A model generated the notes under the pieces. It was given only the letters and a program-made list of their open reading frames with translations. It ran no database searches and was not told the origin of the DNA. This document shows, piece after piece, positions 23,849-32,518 of a stretch of DNA of 64,000 nt; within the stretch, counting starts at the first letter, position 1, and the number at the start of each line of letters is the position of its first letter. Source of the DNA: Sunxiuqinia sp963974515 (lineage in GTDB: Bacteria; Bacteroidota; Bacteroidia; Bacteroidales; Prolixibacteraceae); NCBI RefSeq assembly GCF_963974515.1, contig NZ_CAXBDD010000006.1, forward strand, positions 38,100 through 102,099, read 5' to 3'. The translations under genes were made by a program, and so were the position numbers.

Positions 23849-25300
23849 TTAGTCATTGCTGTACATTGTTTTGATCGGGTAGATGTCCAGTTTTTCAACC
23901 CAAAGTTCTCCGCCCGTATTGTATAGAACAAGTTCTTTGGCATCTGGTTCAGCCGTAAAACAGGAGCTTAATACGGCTTTGCCGCCATTGCCGAAAATTT
24001 CAATGGATGTGCGGTCAAGCAGGATTTCCAGTTGAACTTTTCCATCTTCAGGAGCGAGTACTACACCTTGACCAAGGCAGGATAGAACTTGTTTGGTGGC
24101 ATCGTAGCGGATTTCAACTCCGCTGGCTTTTTTGGAGTTTCGAACCACAAAGCCAAAGCTGTTGACCGTTTTTAGATGAAAGGTTCCTTTAATGTGCAGG
24201 CAGTCACCTTTCACTTTTTTGGTCAGGTTTTTATCCAATCCCGGAATCAGGTTTTCATCTTCCCAGCTGTGCCCTTTTTCGTGGATCAGCTCAATTTCTT
24301 TGACGGGTGTTCGGATCAGCCGGATGCCTTCGAGGTAGGTTTGCAGGGAAAGCTCTGTTGGGAAGGTCATTTGTCCATTGAACGGCATGTCCGGGTATTC
24401 GCCGCCACGCATCCAAGCCAGTTGAATAATCCGACCGTCTTCTCCCGGAATATTGTTGAAGGTTTGAGTGGCATAGAAATTCTTGCCAAAGTCACCCTGC
24501 ATTTTCGGTGTTTCCGGGGTAAATTGTTTGCCATCAAAGGCTCCGATGATATACGACCCGTCTCCATCAAAAATAACCCAGCGGCTATCGTCCGATCGAC
24601 GGTTTACCGATAGTTTGACCAAGTCGGGACATTCGTAGAAGCCAGCCAGGTGACTTTCAAAATTCCAGTCGGTTAAGTTTTCAGAAGAATAAAAAGAGAA
24701 GCCTTGTCTGCTTTTTTCACCATCGGGCATTCGCCACAATACCAGAACGTATTTTTGGCTTTCCTGGTGCCAAAAGGCTTTCGGATCACGTGCATCGTCT
24801 TGTTCATTAAACGGAATGACGGGGTTATTGGCGTATTTTGTCCAGGTTCTTCCTTTGTCGGTGCTGTAGGCAATTCGCTGGCCATTGTCCTTGCTGGTGT
24901 AAAAAACCAGCATGGTTTTGGTATCTCCTTGCTGAAGCCTCAGCAAGTTGTTTTCATCGATGATGGCCGAACCCGAGTAGGCTGTCGCAAAATCCTTTTC
25001 TTTTGAATCATTATCCGGGAAGATAGCGATTGGCAAATGTTCCCAGTGAACCAGGTCGGTACTGACAGCATGTCCCCAGTGCATAAATCCCCACTCAGTG
25101 TCAAACGGATTATGCTGATAAAACAGGTGATATTCGCCCTCGAAAAAGATCAACCCATTGGGATCATTCATCCAATTTTCGGCCGGAGTAAAATGAAATT
25201 GCGGGCGGTAAGACTCATCATACGAATGCTTTTGAGCGTTTACCGAACTGACTAACACGAATAAACAAAATAAAATGAGAAGGTTATGCGAACTTTTCAT
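23849..25300 (-). CDS. Glycoside hydrolase family 32 (secreted beta-fructosidase)
   Basis: 483 residues with a signal peptide (about 1-22, SSVNAQ). Three GH32 motifs are intact: WMNDPNG with nucleophile Asp46, ARDPKAFWH (transition-state stabiliser), and YECPDLV with the acid/base Glu. A C-terminal beta-sandwich (EIRYDATKQVLSCLG, LDRTSIEIFGNGGKAVLSS) completes the fold. It hydrolyses fructose-containing sugars such as sucrose, inulin or levan in the periplasm or outside the cell. No SusC/SusD or fructokinase is nearby, so it is a stand-alone enzyme here. Confidence 0.95.
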   Translation of the reverse strand: MKSSHNLLILFCLFVLVSSVNAQKHSYDESYRPQFHFTPAENWMNDPNGLIFFEGEYHLFYQHNPFDTEWGFMHWGHAVSTDLVHWEHLPIAIFPDNDSKEKDFATAYSGSAIIDENNLLRLQQGDTKTMLVFYTSKDNGQRIAYSTDKGRTWTKYANNPVIPFNEQDDARDPKAFWHQESQKYVLVLWRMPDGEKSRQGFSFYSSENLTDWNFESHLAGFYECPDLVKLSVNRRSDDSRWVIFDGDGSYIIGAFDGKQFTPETPKMQGDFGKNFYATQTFNNIPGEDGRIIQLAWMRGGEYPDMPFNGQMTFPTELSLQTYLEGIRLIRTPVKEIELIHEKGHSWEDENLIPGLDKNLTKKVKGDCLHIKGTFHLKTVNSFGFVVRNSKKASGVEIRYDATKQVLSCLGQGVVLAPEDGKVQLEILLDRTSIEIFGNGGKAVLSSCFTAEPDAKELVLYNTGGELWVEKLDIYPIKTMYSND

Positions 25301-25340
25301 GCTTGGTTTGTTAAGACAATAAACAAGACGTACAAATTAA

Positions 25341-25348
25341 CAAAAATA
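25341..25348 (-). promoter_or_regulatory. -7 promoter box for the GH32 gene
   Basis: Minus strand TATTTTTG is a perfect TAnnTTTG, about 40 bp upstream of the GH32 start, in the divergent intergenic region. Confidence 0.5.
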
Positions 25349-25363
25349 AGACAAGATTTCTGT

Positions 25364-25371
25364 TAATTTTG
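25364..25371 (+). promoter_or_regulatory. -7 promoter box for the metalloprotease gene
   Basis: TAATTTTG is a perfect TAnnTTTG box 24 bp before the start codon at 25396, back to back with the GH32 promoter. Confidence 0.5.
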
Positions 25372-25395
25372 AATTCGAAAATTGAAGATTAAATC

Positions 25396-27870
25396 ATGAA
25401 GCGGATATTACTGGCAGCGATGGTCACTGTGCTGGCTTTTTCAGCTTTTTCACAGCAGAGGTGGCGGAAAGAGGGGGTGACGTTTCCTGCGCCGATTTGT
25501 TATGGATCAGATAAAAACCACGAAAGTTTTATTGATGCTCCCGATGAATTCCTGAAGCGGCTGAAATCTACGGAGCAAAAAAAGTCCTCTATTGTTGTCT
25601 CTTATATTGGTTTTGAAGAGGAACCTCAAGCGGCATTTCAGTACGCTGTAGAAATTTGGGAACATCTGATTGCATCGCCTATTCCAATTTACATGACTGC
25701 CCGTTGGACTAGTTTGGATGAAGGTGTTCTGGGAAGTTGCGGACCAACTTCTTTTTTTGAGAATTTCGAGGCGGCGCCTTTGAAGGACCGCTACTATCCG
25801 GTTGCGTTGGTTGAAAAGCTCCAGGGAGAAGAAATTACAGATGCCTCCTATCCGGACATGATCGCCCAGTTTAACAGCGACAATGAAGATTGGTACTTCG
25901 GCGTAGATGGTAACACTCCCATTGGCAAATACGATTTTGTTTCGGTTGTTTTGCATGAGATAGCTCATGGCCTGGGCTTTACAGGATTCTTTTATGAACA
26001 GGATGGGCTGGGGACCTATGGCGATATATTGCCGTATCCGGGAATATTTGACGAGTTTGTGATTACAGGATCGGGATCACAGTTGGTTGATACGGCGATA
26101 TTTTCAAACCCATCAGCTTCACTTCTCCAGCAGTTCCGGTCCAACAACTTGTATTTTCGAAGTGAGTCGGCCAAGTCCGTCAGCAATAATGATGGTTATC
26201 CAAGATTATATGCTCCTGCAACTTTTGACGAAGGCTCCAGTATTTATCACTTGCACGAGTCCACTTACGATGTAGGCGATACTAATTCCCTGATGACGCC
26301 TTTCTTCGATCGGGCCGAAGCGGTGCATGATCCCGGCCCGATGACGCTGGCCATGTTTGCCGATATGGGCTGGGTGTTCACCAGCATTCTTCATGATCCG
26401 GTTGGCGATAGAGAGCTTGCCGAGGCGATTGTGATTGAAGCTGAAATACAAACAGATTCTGAAATTGACAGCACTTCGGTTATGCTGATTTATTCCGATG
26501 ATGGTTTTGCGAATGCAGATACCCTGCCGCTGGTTTATTCGGCCACCCAGGGCTTGTTTGTGGCTCAGCTGGACGGTCTGACCGAAGGCACTTATGAATA
26601 TTATTTGCGCGTGGTTGACGTGACCGACCGGACATTCTTCCTGCCTGGAGCAGTTCCCGACGAGTATTTTGAGTTCAAGATTGGAGCGGATCTCGTTGCA
26701 CCGGTAGTTTCTCATCAGCCGGTGAAAAGCATGCTCGAAAGCGATTTGTCGGCAGAGATTGTGGTTGAAGCATCCGACAATATTGGTGTTTTAGGAGTTG
26801 GGATGGAATTCATTCTGAATGATGGACCTGAACTGGCGTTGATCCTTGAAGATCAAGGAGGCGATGTTTATCGGGCAATTTTGGAACTGCAGGATTTGGT
26901 GGATGGCGATTCAGTTCGGTACAGGATCATTGCTGTTGACAGCTCTTCGAATGCCAACCAAACCATTTTGCCTGACGATGGTTATTACACCATTGCTATC
27001 GATGGTTTGTATGAAGCGGTGAAAACCTATACCAATGATTTTAATTCGGAAACCCGCGATTTTATTCTAGCCGATTTTTCCATCGGTGTAGAAGATTTAT
27101 TCAGCAATGGGGCTTTGCACAGTCCACACCCGTATCCCAGCCCCGATGAAGATGATGTGACCTATAATTTTGCCACCCTGTTAAAATACCCTATCGTTAT
27201 TGACGACCGAGCGATGATGTCGTTTCGCGAAGTGGTGCTGGTAGAGCCTGGAGAGCCTGGCAGCCAGTTTGGCGATGATGATTTTTGGGACTACGTTATC
27301 GTTGAAGGTTCGAAAACCGGAACAACCGATTGGTTGCCTTTGATAGATGGCTATGATTCCGGAGCCAAGACAAGTTGGAAAACCGTTTACGAGCGGGGTA
27401 TTCAGGGAAATAATTCAACTGAGGTTGGCCGGGCAAGTTACTACATCAATCGGGAATTGAGCTTGGTTGCGAATGAAAACTTTCAGGCAGGCGACACGAT
27501 ATTTATCCGCTTTCGCTTGTTTTCTGATCCTTATGCTCACGGCTGGGGTTGGGCGATTGATGATCTGAGAATTCAGGATCCGCCAACTGCTTTCGATGAT
27601 GTGGCATATTCGCCCGGCGAAATCCTTGTTTTTCCGAATCCTGTTCGTGATCAGCTGTTCGTGCAAGGGAGTTTCAAATCGAATGTGGGTCAGCTTATTT
27701 TATCTGTTTATAATGGGCATGGTCAGTTACTTAGTAAGGAGGATATTACTCCCGGATCAAATCAACTGCGACACACGTTGGATGTTGAATCGCTCAGGCC
27801 AGGTTTGTATTTAATTTCTTTTGGTTTTGAAAACGGACAATTGATCACGCATAAATTTGTGAAACAATAA
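25396..27870 (+). CDS. T9SS-secreted zinc metalloprotease with sorting domain
   Basis: 824 residues. Signal peptide about 1-19 (FSAFSQQ). The zinc site is VVLHEIAHGLGFTGF with His187, Glu188 and His191 and a likely third His in the GLGF extension, as in metzincins. The middle part has Ig-like beta domains (DNIGVLGVGMEFILNDG, VRYRIIAVDSSSN). The end is a T9SS type A sorting domain (VFPNPVRDQLFVQG ... GLYLISFGFENGQLITHKFVKQ). It is exported by type IX secretion and released or attached to the surface, probably to degrade extracellular protein. Substrate unknown. Confidence 0.88.
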   Translation: MKRILLAAMVTVLAFSAFSQQRWRKEGVTFPAPICYGSDKNHESFIDAPDEFLKRLKSTEQKKSSIVVSYIGFEEEPQAAFQYAVEIWEHLIASPIPIYMTARWTSLDEGVLGSCGPTSFFENFEAAPLKDRYYPVALVEKLQGEEITDASYPDMIAQFNSDNEDWYFGVDGNTPIGKYDFVSVVLHEIAHGLGFTGFFYEQDGLGTYGDILPYPGIFDEFVITGSGSQLVDTAIFSNPSASLLQQFRSNNLYFRSESAKSVSNNDGYPRLYAPATFDEGSSIYHLHESTYDVGDTNSLMTPFFDRAEAVHDPGPMTLAMFADMGWVFTSILHDPVGDRELAEAIVIEAEIQTDSEIDSTSVMLIYSDDGFANADTLPLVYSATQGLFVAQLDGLTEGTYEYYLRVVDVTDRTFFLPGAVPDEYFEFKIGADLVAPVVSHQPVKSMLESDLSAEIVVEASDNIGVLGVGMEFILNDGPELALILEDQGGDVYRAILELQDLVDGDSVRYRIIAVDSSSNANQTILPDDGYYTIAIDGLYEAVKTYTNDFNSETRDFILADFSIGVEDLFSNGALHSPHPYPSPDEDDVTYNFATLLKYPIVIDDRAMMSFREVVLVEPGEPGSQFGDDDFWDYVIVEGSKTGTTDWLPLIDGYDSGAKTSWKTVYERGIQGNNSTEVGRASYYINRELSLVANENFQAGDTIFIRFRLFSDPYAHGWGWAIDDLRIQDPPTAFDDVAYSPGEILVFPNPVRDQLFVQGSFKSNVGQLILSVYNGHGQLLSKEDITPGSNQLRHTLDVESLRPGLYLISFGFENGQLITHKFVKQ

Positions 27871-27974
27871 GTGCATTAATAAAATTAGTCTGAATAAATC
27901 AATGCAACTGACTGATAAACATTGTTTTGTTTGTCGTTTGTCCGACCTTTTTTTAATAATTTCAGGATGCTAGG

Positions 27975-28004
27975 TTTTGATTTTAAAAGAAATACCTATC
28001 TTTG
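27975..28004 (+). promoter_or_regulatory. Promoter of the aromatic amino acid operon
   Basis: TTTTG at 27975-27979 and TATCTTTG at 27997-28004 fit the Bacteroidota TTG-N17-23-TAnnTTTG consensus with 17 bp between. Transcription would start near 28010, just before the leader peptide ATG at 28023. Confidence 0.75.
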
Positions 28005-28022
28005 CTTTCAAATTCGAAGAAA

Positions 28023-28097
28023 ATGAAGCTTATTTTTAGCAATACATTTTATTACTGGTATTATTATTTCGGTTCACAAAACGGGATTGAGCAGTAA
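28023..28097 (+). CDS. Aromatic-rich attenuation leader peptide
   Basis: A 24-codon ORF, ATG at 28023 and TAA at 28095-28097. Residues 9-16 are Phe-Tyr-Tyr-Trp-Tyr-Tyr-Tyr-Phe; Phe also occurs at residue 5. Eight consecutive aromatic codons are far beyond chance and match the end products of the downstream operon (tyrosine and phenylalanine). It has its own promoter, and a terminator (28132-28162) lies between it and tyrA. This is the classic layout of ribosome-mediated attenuation: a ribosome stalled on these codons when charged tRNA-Tyr/Phe is scarce would leave 28082-28088 free to form an antiterminator. Confidence 0.85.
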   Translation: MKLIFSNTFYYWYYYFGSQNGIEQ

Positions 28098-28162
28098 TGT
28101 ATTGTTAAAATTTGAAGAAATAGATTACATGAAAGGTCCCGAAAAATCGGGACCTTTTTTTT
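28082..28162 (+). terminator. Attenuator: antiterminator segment and intrinsic terminator
   Basis: Terminator arms AAAGGTCCCGA (28132-28142) and TCGGGACCTTT (28147-28157) form a perfect 11-bp stem with an AAAA loop and an eight-T tract (28155-28162), 13 bp before the tyrA start. CGGGATT (28082-28088, inside the end of the leader peptide) can pair with GGTCCCG (28135-28141), five Watson-Crick and two G-U pairs, which would break the terminator. A ribosome that finishes the leader peptide would cover CGGGATT and allow termination. Confidence 0.8.
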
Positions 28163-28175
28163 ATACTTAAAAACG

Positions 28176-29069
28176 ATGAATGTAACAGTTATAGGATTGG
28201 GTCTAATTGGAGGATCGATTGCCAAAGACCTCCGGAAAAGCGGCTTTGCCACCGCGATTATCGGAGTGGATTCGAACAGCACTCATGGTGAAAAAGCAAA
28301 AAAAATCGGATTGGTCGATCAGGTTTTACCATTGGAAGCTGCGGTAGGAAAAGCTGATTTGGTGGTTATTGCCATACCGGTAGATAAGATTAAATTGCTT
28401 TTGCCGCAGGTGCTTGATTTGGTGTCGGACCGCACAACAGTTGCCGATATGGGTTCCACCAAAAAGGAACTTTGTGATGTTGTTGAAAATCATCCGAAGC
28501 GAAGAAATTACGTTCCCGCACACCCCATGTCGGGAACGGAGAATTCGGGGCCCGATGCTGCGTTGGAAGGCCTTTTCAGTAATAAGATCGCAATTATTTG
28601 CGATCACGAGAAAAGCGGGCCTCAGCATTTGGCGTTGATCGAGAAAATGTTTCAATCCATGGGAATGGACATTGCCTACATGTCGGCTGATGAGCAGGAC
28701 CACAGCACCGCTTTTATTTCGCACTTGCCCCATGCCGCGGCCTATGCTTTGGCCAACGCGGTGCAAGACAAGGAGGATCGGTCCATTATTTTCGACCTGG
28801 CCAGTGGTGGATTTCGGTCGACGGTTCGGTTGGCTAAAAGCGCGCCTTCGATGTGGGGACCGATTTTTCAGCAAAACAAAAGTTACGTGGTGGAATCGCT
28901 GGAAGTTTACATCAAGCACCTGATTGATTTTAAGGACAGCATTCAGCGCGACGAAAAAAGAATGTATGAATTGATGAACAAAGCGAATAATATTCGGTCT
29001 ATACTTGGTGGAGAAAATTCATCGCTCATAAAGAACGAAGAGAAGATTGTTAAATTTTACACAAAATAA
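28176..29069 (+). CDS. tyrA: Prephenate dehydrogenase (TyrA)
   Basis: 297 residues. N-terminal NAD(P)-binding Rossmann fold VIGLGLIGGSIAKDLRKSG, then DLVVIAIPVDKI, VADMGSTKKELCDVV, the catalytic-region motif YVPAHPMSGTENSG with the conserved His, and HDHSTAFISHLPHAAAYALANAV (written here as EQDHSTAFISHLPHAAA). It oxidatively decarboxylates prephenate to 4-hydroxyphenylpyruvate for tyrosine. First structural gene behind the aromatic attenuator; the next gene begins 1 bp after its stop. Confidence 0.95.
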   Translation: MNVTVIGLGLIGGSIAKDLRKSGFATAIIGVDSNSTHGEKAKKIGLVDQVLPLEAAVGKADLVVIAIPVDKIKLLLPQVLDLVSDRTTVADMGSTKKELCDVVENHPKRRNYVPAHPMSGTENSGPDAALEGLFSNKIAIICDHEKSGPQHLALIEKMFQSMGMDIAYMSADEQDHSTAFISHLPHAAAYALANAVQDKEDRSIIFDLASGGFRSTVRLAKSAPSMWGPIFQQNKSYVVESLEVYIKHLIDFKDSIQRDEKRMYELMNKANNIRSILGGENSSLIKNEEKIVKFYTK

Positions 29070-29070
29070 G

Positions 29071-30162
29071 ATGGGAATAGAATTAGACATCAGACCAATG
29101 AAAGATTGGTTGCCACAGCTGGATAACCCGCTGTTGATTTCGGGTCCATGCAGCCTGGAGTCTGAAGAACAAACATTGGATACCGCTCACCAATTGGCCA
29201 AAGACAAGCGGGTTTTTGTTTTTCGTGGTGGCGTTTGGAAACCCCGGACCCGACCCGGAAGTTTTGAAGGAGTGGGGTCGATTGGATTGAAATGGCTGCA
29301 GAAAGTGAAAAAAGAAACCGGCTTGCCGGTGGGCACTGAAGTTGCCAATGCGCAACACACCGAAGAAGCGCTGAACGCCGGGCTGGATGTGCTTTGGATT
29401 GGTGCGCGCTCTACGGCAAGTCCGTTTGTGGTGCAGGAAATAGCCGATGTGGTGAAAGGAACCGATGCGGTTATTATGGTGAAAAACCCGGTTAACCCCG
29501 ACGTTCAGCTGTGGATGGGAGCGCTGGAGCGATTGAACCAGGCAGGCATTAAGAACCTGGTAGGAATTCATCGTGGTTTTACTTCCTTTGGCGATTCGAA
29601 ATACCGGAACTATCCCAACTGGAAAACATTTATTGAATTGCGGCGCTTGTTGCCCAATCTGCCTGTGATCTGTGATCCGAGCCACATTGCCGGCAAACGA
29701 GAATTATTGTTTGAAGTGTCGCAAAAAGCCTTCGACTTGGGCATGGATGGGCTGATGATTGAATCGCACCGCGATCCGTCTTGTGCCCTGAGTGATAAAG
29801 AACAGCAAGTGACACCGGCTGAGCTGGCGAAGATTTTGGATAAATTGATTATCCGTCAAGCCACATCAACAAATAAGCAGTTTGAAAATCAATTGGAGCT
29901 TTTGCGCAATCGAATTGATGCGTTGGATACAGAACTGATGGAAGTACTTTCGTCCCGTATGGAGATTGCCCGTGAAATTGGACGATACAAAAAGGAAAAT
30001 AACGTCACTGCCTTACAAATTAGTCGGTGGACTGAATTGATGAATAACCGCATCGCTGTGGGCGAAAAGCTTAATCTGAACAGGACCTTTGTGCAAATTT
30101 TGTTTCAATTGATTCACGAAGATTCGGTCCGGATGCAGACCGAAATTATGGACGAAGAATAG
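29071..30162 (+). CDS. Bifunctional DAHP synthase / chorismate mutase
   Basis: 363 residues from ATG 29071 (an in-frame TTG at 29047 would overlap tyrA and is unlikely). Residues about 20-260 are a KdsA/AroG-beta type DAHP synthase: PLLISGPCSLESEEQ, FRGGVWKPRTRPGSFEG, LPVGTEV, WIGARSTASPF, MVKNPVNPD, VGIHRGFTSFG, PVICDPSHIAGKRE and IESHRDPSCALSD. Residues about 275-363 are an AroQ-type chorismate mutase (ELLRNRIDALDTELMEVLSSRMEIAREIGRYKKENNVTALQ). It joins the first step of the shikimate pathway with the branch point to prephenate, and the fused mutase domain commonly serves as an allosteric site. Confidence 0.95.
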   Translation: MGIELDIRPMKDWLPQLDNPLLISGPCSLESEEQTLDTAHQLAKDKRVFVFRGGVWKPRTRPGSFEGVGSIGLKWLQKVKKETGLPVGTEVANAQHTEEALNAGLDVLWIGARSTASPFVVQEIADVVKGTDAVIMVKNPVNPDVQLWMGALERLNQAGIKNLVGIHRGFTSFGDSKYRNYPNWKTFIELRRLLPNLPVICDPSHIAGKRELLFEVSQKAFDLGMDGLMIESHRDPSCALSDKEQQVTPAELAKILDKLIIRQATSTNKQFENQLELLRNRIDALDTELMEVLSSRMEIAREIGRYKKENNVTALQISRWTELMNNRIAVGEKLNLNRTFVQILFQLIHEDSVRMQTEIMDEE

Positions 30163-30187
30163 GCGAAGATAATTTTTGCAAATTGAG

Positions 30188-30216
30188 AAGGGAATGCCGA
30201 TGGTAGTCCCTTTTTT
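30188..30216 (+). terminator. Terminator of the tyrA operon
   Basis: Stem AAGGGA-a-TGCC / GGTA-g-TCCCTT with one mismatch, 3-nt loop and six Ts (30211-30216). It overlaps the 3' end of convergent rnpA. Confidence 0.65.
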
Positions 30217-30595
30217 AGGTCAATAGCTCCCCGAGTTTTTTTAGAGCTTTTTGCATGCCTTTCTCAATCGACTGGTAATCTTTCACTTCTTTGCAGGTGT
30301 AAATAAACATGATTGCCACTTGCTGCCCCTTGGGAATGGAATCGTAGAAGGCCGGTTTGCTCAGTCGGTAAGCCTCGCGCATGCGTCTTTTTAGCAGATT
30401 GCGCGTTACGGCCAACTTGAAATTTCGTTTGGAAACCGAAAAGCTTACCTCGGCCGGATGTGGGCTGAATAACGAAGTCTTCAGGTAGACAACTTTCAAT
30501 GGAAAGATGTAGAATGAAGCGCCCTGTTCGAATAATCTTTCGATCAGCTTGGTGCTGCAGAGCCGTTCTTTTTTGGTAAGCTTGAAGGTGTGCAT
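30215..30595 (-). CDS. rnpA: RnpA, ribonuclease P protein component
   Basis: 126 residues from ATG 30595. A longer frame exists, but it would run through the hemD terminator, so the start at MHTFKLTKKERL is preferred. Family features: KLTKKERLCSTKLIERLFEQG, FSVSKRNFKLAVTRNLLKRRMREAYRL (the RNR-like RNA-binding motif) and a C-terminal IFIYTCKEVKDYQSI. It is the protein subunit of RNase P, which matures tRNA 5' ends. rpmH, a frequent neighbour elsewhere, is absent here. Confidence 0.93.
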   Translation of the reverse strand: MHTFKLTKKERLCSTKLIERLFEQGASFYIFPLKVVYLKTSLFSPHPAEVSFSVSKRNFKLAVTRNLLKRRMREAYRLSKPAFYDSIPKGQQVAIMFIYTCKEVKDYQSIEKGMQKALKKLGELLT

Positions 30596-30618
30596 GATAA
30601 TGGCGAAAATACAATAAA

Positions 30619-30643
30619 AAAAGGGGAATAATCTTCCCCTTTT
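30619..30643 (-). terminator. Terminator of hemD
   Basis: Perfect 10-bp stem AAAAGGGGAA / TTCCCCTTTT, 5-nt loop, and a T-run on the minus strand (A-run 30615-30622). Confidence 0.8.
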
Positions 30644-30670
30644 CAATCGAATATGAGTTGAAATAATCTT

Positions 30671-31420
30671 TTAGCTCGACTTGTTGTGGTTCTTAATGTA
30701 CTGCTCTAAGGCCATAGTCATTGATGGTGCCTGAGCCGTTGGTGCCTGAATATCCAGCCGAAGTCCGGCATCAATAACTGCTTTGGCTGTGGTTGGTCCA
30801 AAAGAAGCAATTTTGGTGCTGTTCTGCTCAAAATCCGGAAAATTCTGAATCAGAGACTTAATGCCCGAAGGACTGAAGAAAACCAGGATGTCATAGTTGA
30901 CTTCTTTTAAATCAGACAAATCGCTGCTGATGGTTTTGTAAAGAATAGCTTTGGTGTAGTTGAATCCTCCTTTATCAAGCAGTTGAGGAATTTCTTGTTT
31001 GTGAATGTGTGATAAGGGAACCAAAAACTTTTCGCTTTTCTGTTTTTTCATCACTTCCATCAGGTCTTCGAAACGACCAGCTCCAAAAAAGATTTTCCTC
31101 TTTCTGTAGACAATGTACTTTTGCAGGTAGTAAGCGGTAGCTTCCGAAATGCAGAAGTATTTCATCGTGTCGGGAACGGTAACACGTGTTTCCTGACAAA
31201 TCCTGAAAAAATGATCAATGGCGGTGCGACTCGTAAAAATCACAGCAGAATGATCAAGAATCTGAATTCTTGTTTGTCTGAATTCTTTCCCGGAAACACC
31301 TTCTACCTGAATAAATGGCCTGAAATCGACCTGTACGTTCGTCTTTTCAGCCAAGTCAAAATAAGGTGATTTTGTAGATTCAGGTTTTGGCTGCGAAACT
31401 AATATTTTCTTGATTTTCAA
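30671..31420 (-). CDS. hemD: Uroporphyrinogen-III synthase (HemD)
   Basis: 249 residues with the HemD pattern: KILVSQPKPESTKSPYFDLAEKTNVQVDFRPFIQVEGV, VIFTSRTAIDHFFRIC, YFCISEATAYYLQKYI, LVPLSHIHKQEIPQLLDKGGF and the C-terminal DILVFFSPSGIKSLIQNFP...IASFGPTTAKAVIDAGLRLDI. It cyclises hydroxymethylbilane in heme/siroheme biosynthesis. Identity is weak in this family but the two-lobe pattern is clear. Located 17 bp downstream of the DUF4271 gene on the same strand. Confidence 0.88.
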   Translation of the reverse strand: MKIKKILVSQPKPESTKSPYFDLAEKTNVQVDFRPFIQVEGVSGKEFRQTRIQILDHSAVIFTSRTAIDHFFRICQETRVTVPDTMKYFCISEATAYYLQKYIVYRKRKIFFGAGRFEDLMEVMKKQKSEKFLVPLSHIHKQEIPQLLDKGGFNYTKAILYKTISSDLSDLKEVNYDILVFFSPSGIKSLIQNFPDFEQNSTKIASFGPTTAKAVIDAGLRLDIQAPTAQAPSMTMALEQYIKNHNKSS

Positions 31421-31437
31421 GTTGTAAAACTTTTAAA

Positions 31438-32421
31438 TTATTTAATCCCGTTTTTAACCAATACCAAATTGTAGATAAAAATCAACGGTAAAATTTCAAG
31501 GGTACAAAGGTACAAAATCAAATAAAATATAGAAAAATGTTTTGTCATTAATATTTTTGCGCCTCGAACTAACAATAATAGATAGAAGGCCACGCAAATT
31601 AAAAGCCCTGTATAGAAGACCAGCCGTGGATTCTGCAATGTTGTAAATGCAATGACTAAGGTCACCGGAATTAAAAATAATCCTAAAATCCGATTGTGAA
31701 GATTCATATTATACAGGAATTCAGTTGTTTCTGATGTCGCTTCGGCGACGATTCCCGAGAACGAATAGGCCAATCGTTTTAAAGTGTAGTAGCTGACCAC
31801 GAGTCCCAAGATGATGAGATAGGTCAAAAAATCGGCTTTTTGGAATGAACCACTAAATTCGGCAAAAAACTGAAAGATGAATATGCTGAAGATAAAATAG
31901 AAAATCAAATCCAGCCGGAAGGAGGCGTGGGTAATGCTTACCGAGCGATCGCGAAACAGACGACTTGATGTAGCGTAGTTCACGATCGCATGAAAAAGCT
32001 GGTTCAGGTATTTACTAAAGAACAAGCGAACCGTAGCCAGCAAAATGAGAACCAGAATGAAAATACCAATGAACCAGTCGGGTTTATCGCGGGAGATTGA
32101 CTTTTCGGGTAAGCCTATTCCTGGTTGGGAATCTCTCTCCCAGAATGATTCCACTTTGCGAGCATCAATTGGCTTAATATAATCAAGTATTGTAATCGAC
32201 TCTGGTCTTGCGCGTGCAGTTTGGGTGGCCGCCCGGGGTGCTTTTTGTTCTGCTGGTTTCACGGCGGTTGTGCTGTCATTCTGACTGATGCTATCGAGCT
32301 GACGGATAGATTGGGCTTGAACCAGTGCAGGCGACAAGTTGATGATACCGGACGAGTCCGTTTCAACAATGTGATTGAGCTGTTTTAAAAGGGTATCATT
32401 TCGTGTCGCTTGCTGTAACAT
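31438..32421 (-). CDS. DUF4271 membrane protein
   Basis: 327 residues from ATG 32421 (a TTG at 32463 would add 14 residues and is less likely). The first 130 residues are hydrophilic and Ala/Thr/Arg-rich; the rest has about seven membrane segments, starting FIGIFILVLILLATVRLFF and including IFYFIFSIFIFQFFAEF, YLIILGLVVSYYTLKRL and ILGLFLIPVTLVIAFTTL. This fits DUF4271, a Bacteroidota family commonly found upstream of hemD. Function unknown. Divergent from dus. Confidence 0.85.
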   Translation of the reverse strand: MLQQATRNDTLLKQLNHIVETDSSGIINLSPALVQAQSIRQLDSISQNDSTTAVKPAEQKAPRAATQTARARPESITILDYIKPIDARKVESFWERDSQPGIGLPEKSISRDKPDWFIGIFILVLILLATVRLFFSKYLNQLFHAIVNYATSSRLFRDRSVSITHASFRLDLIFYFIFSIFIFQFFAEFSGSFQKADFLTYLIILGLVVSYYTLKRLAYSFSGIVAEATSETTEFLYNMNLHNRILGLFLIPVTLVIAFTTLQNPRLVFYTGLLICVAFYLLLLVRGAKILMTKHFSIFYLILYLCTLEILPLIFIYNLVLVKNGIK

Positions 32422-32518
32422 GCCAATCTCTTGTAAATTCCATACAAAAATAAGGATTTCCAAGGTTAATTATACTGGCTTGTTACCTTTGTTCCAAAAA
32501 ATAGTTATCAACCATTCC

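Noticed and set aside
23849..25300. Polysaccharide utilisation locus around the GH32 gene
   Set aside because: No SusC/SusD pair, fructokinase, transporter or hybrid two-component sensor lies near; the gene stands alone.
28326..28919. Long antisense frame across tyrA
   Set aside because: Shadow of a conserved gene with strong codon bias; no start region or homology signs.
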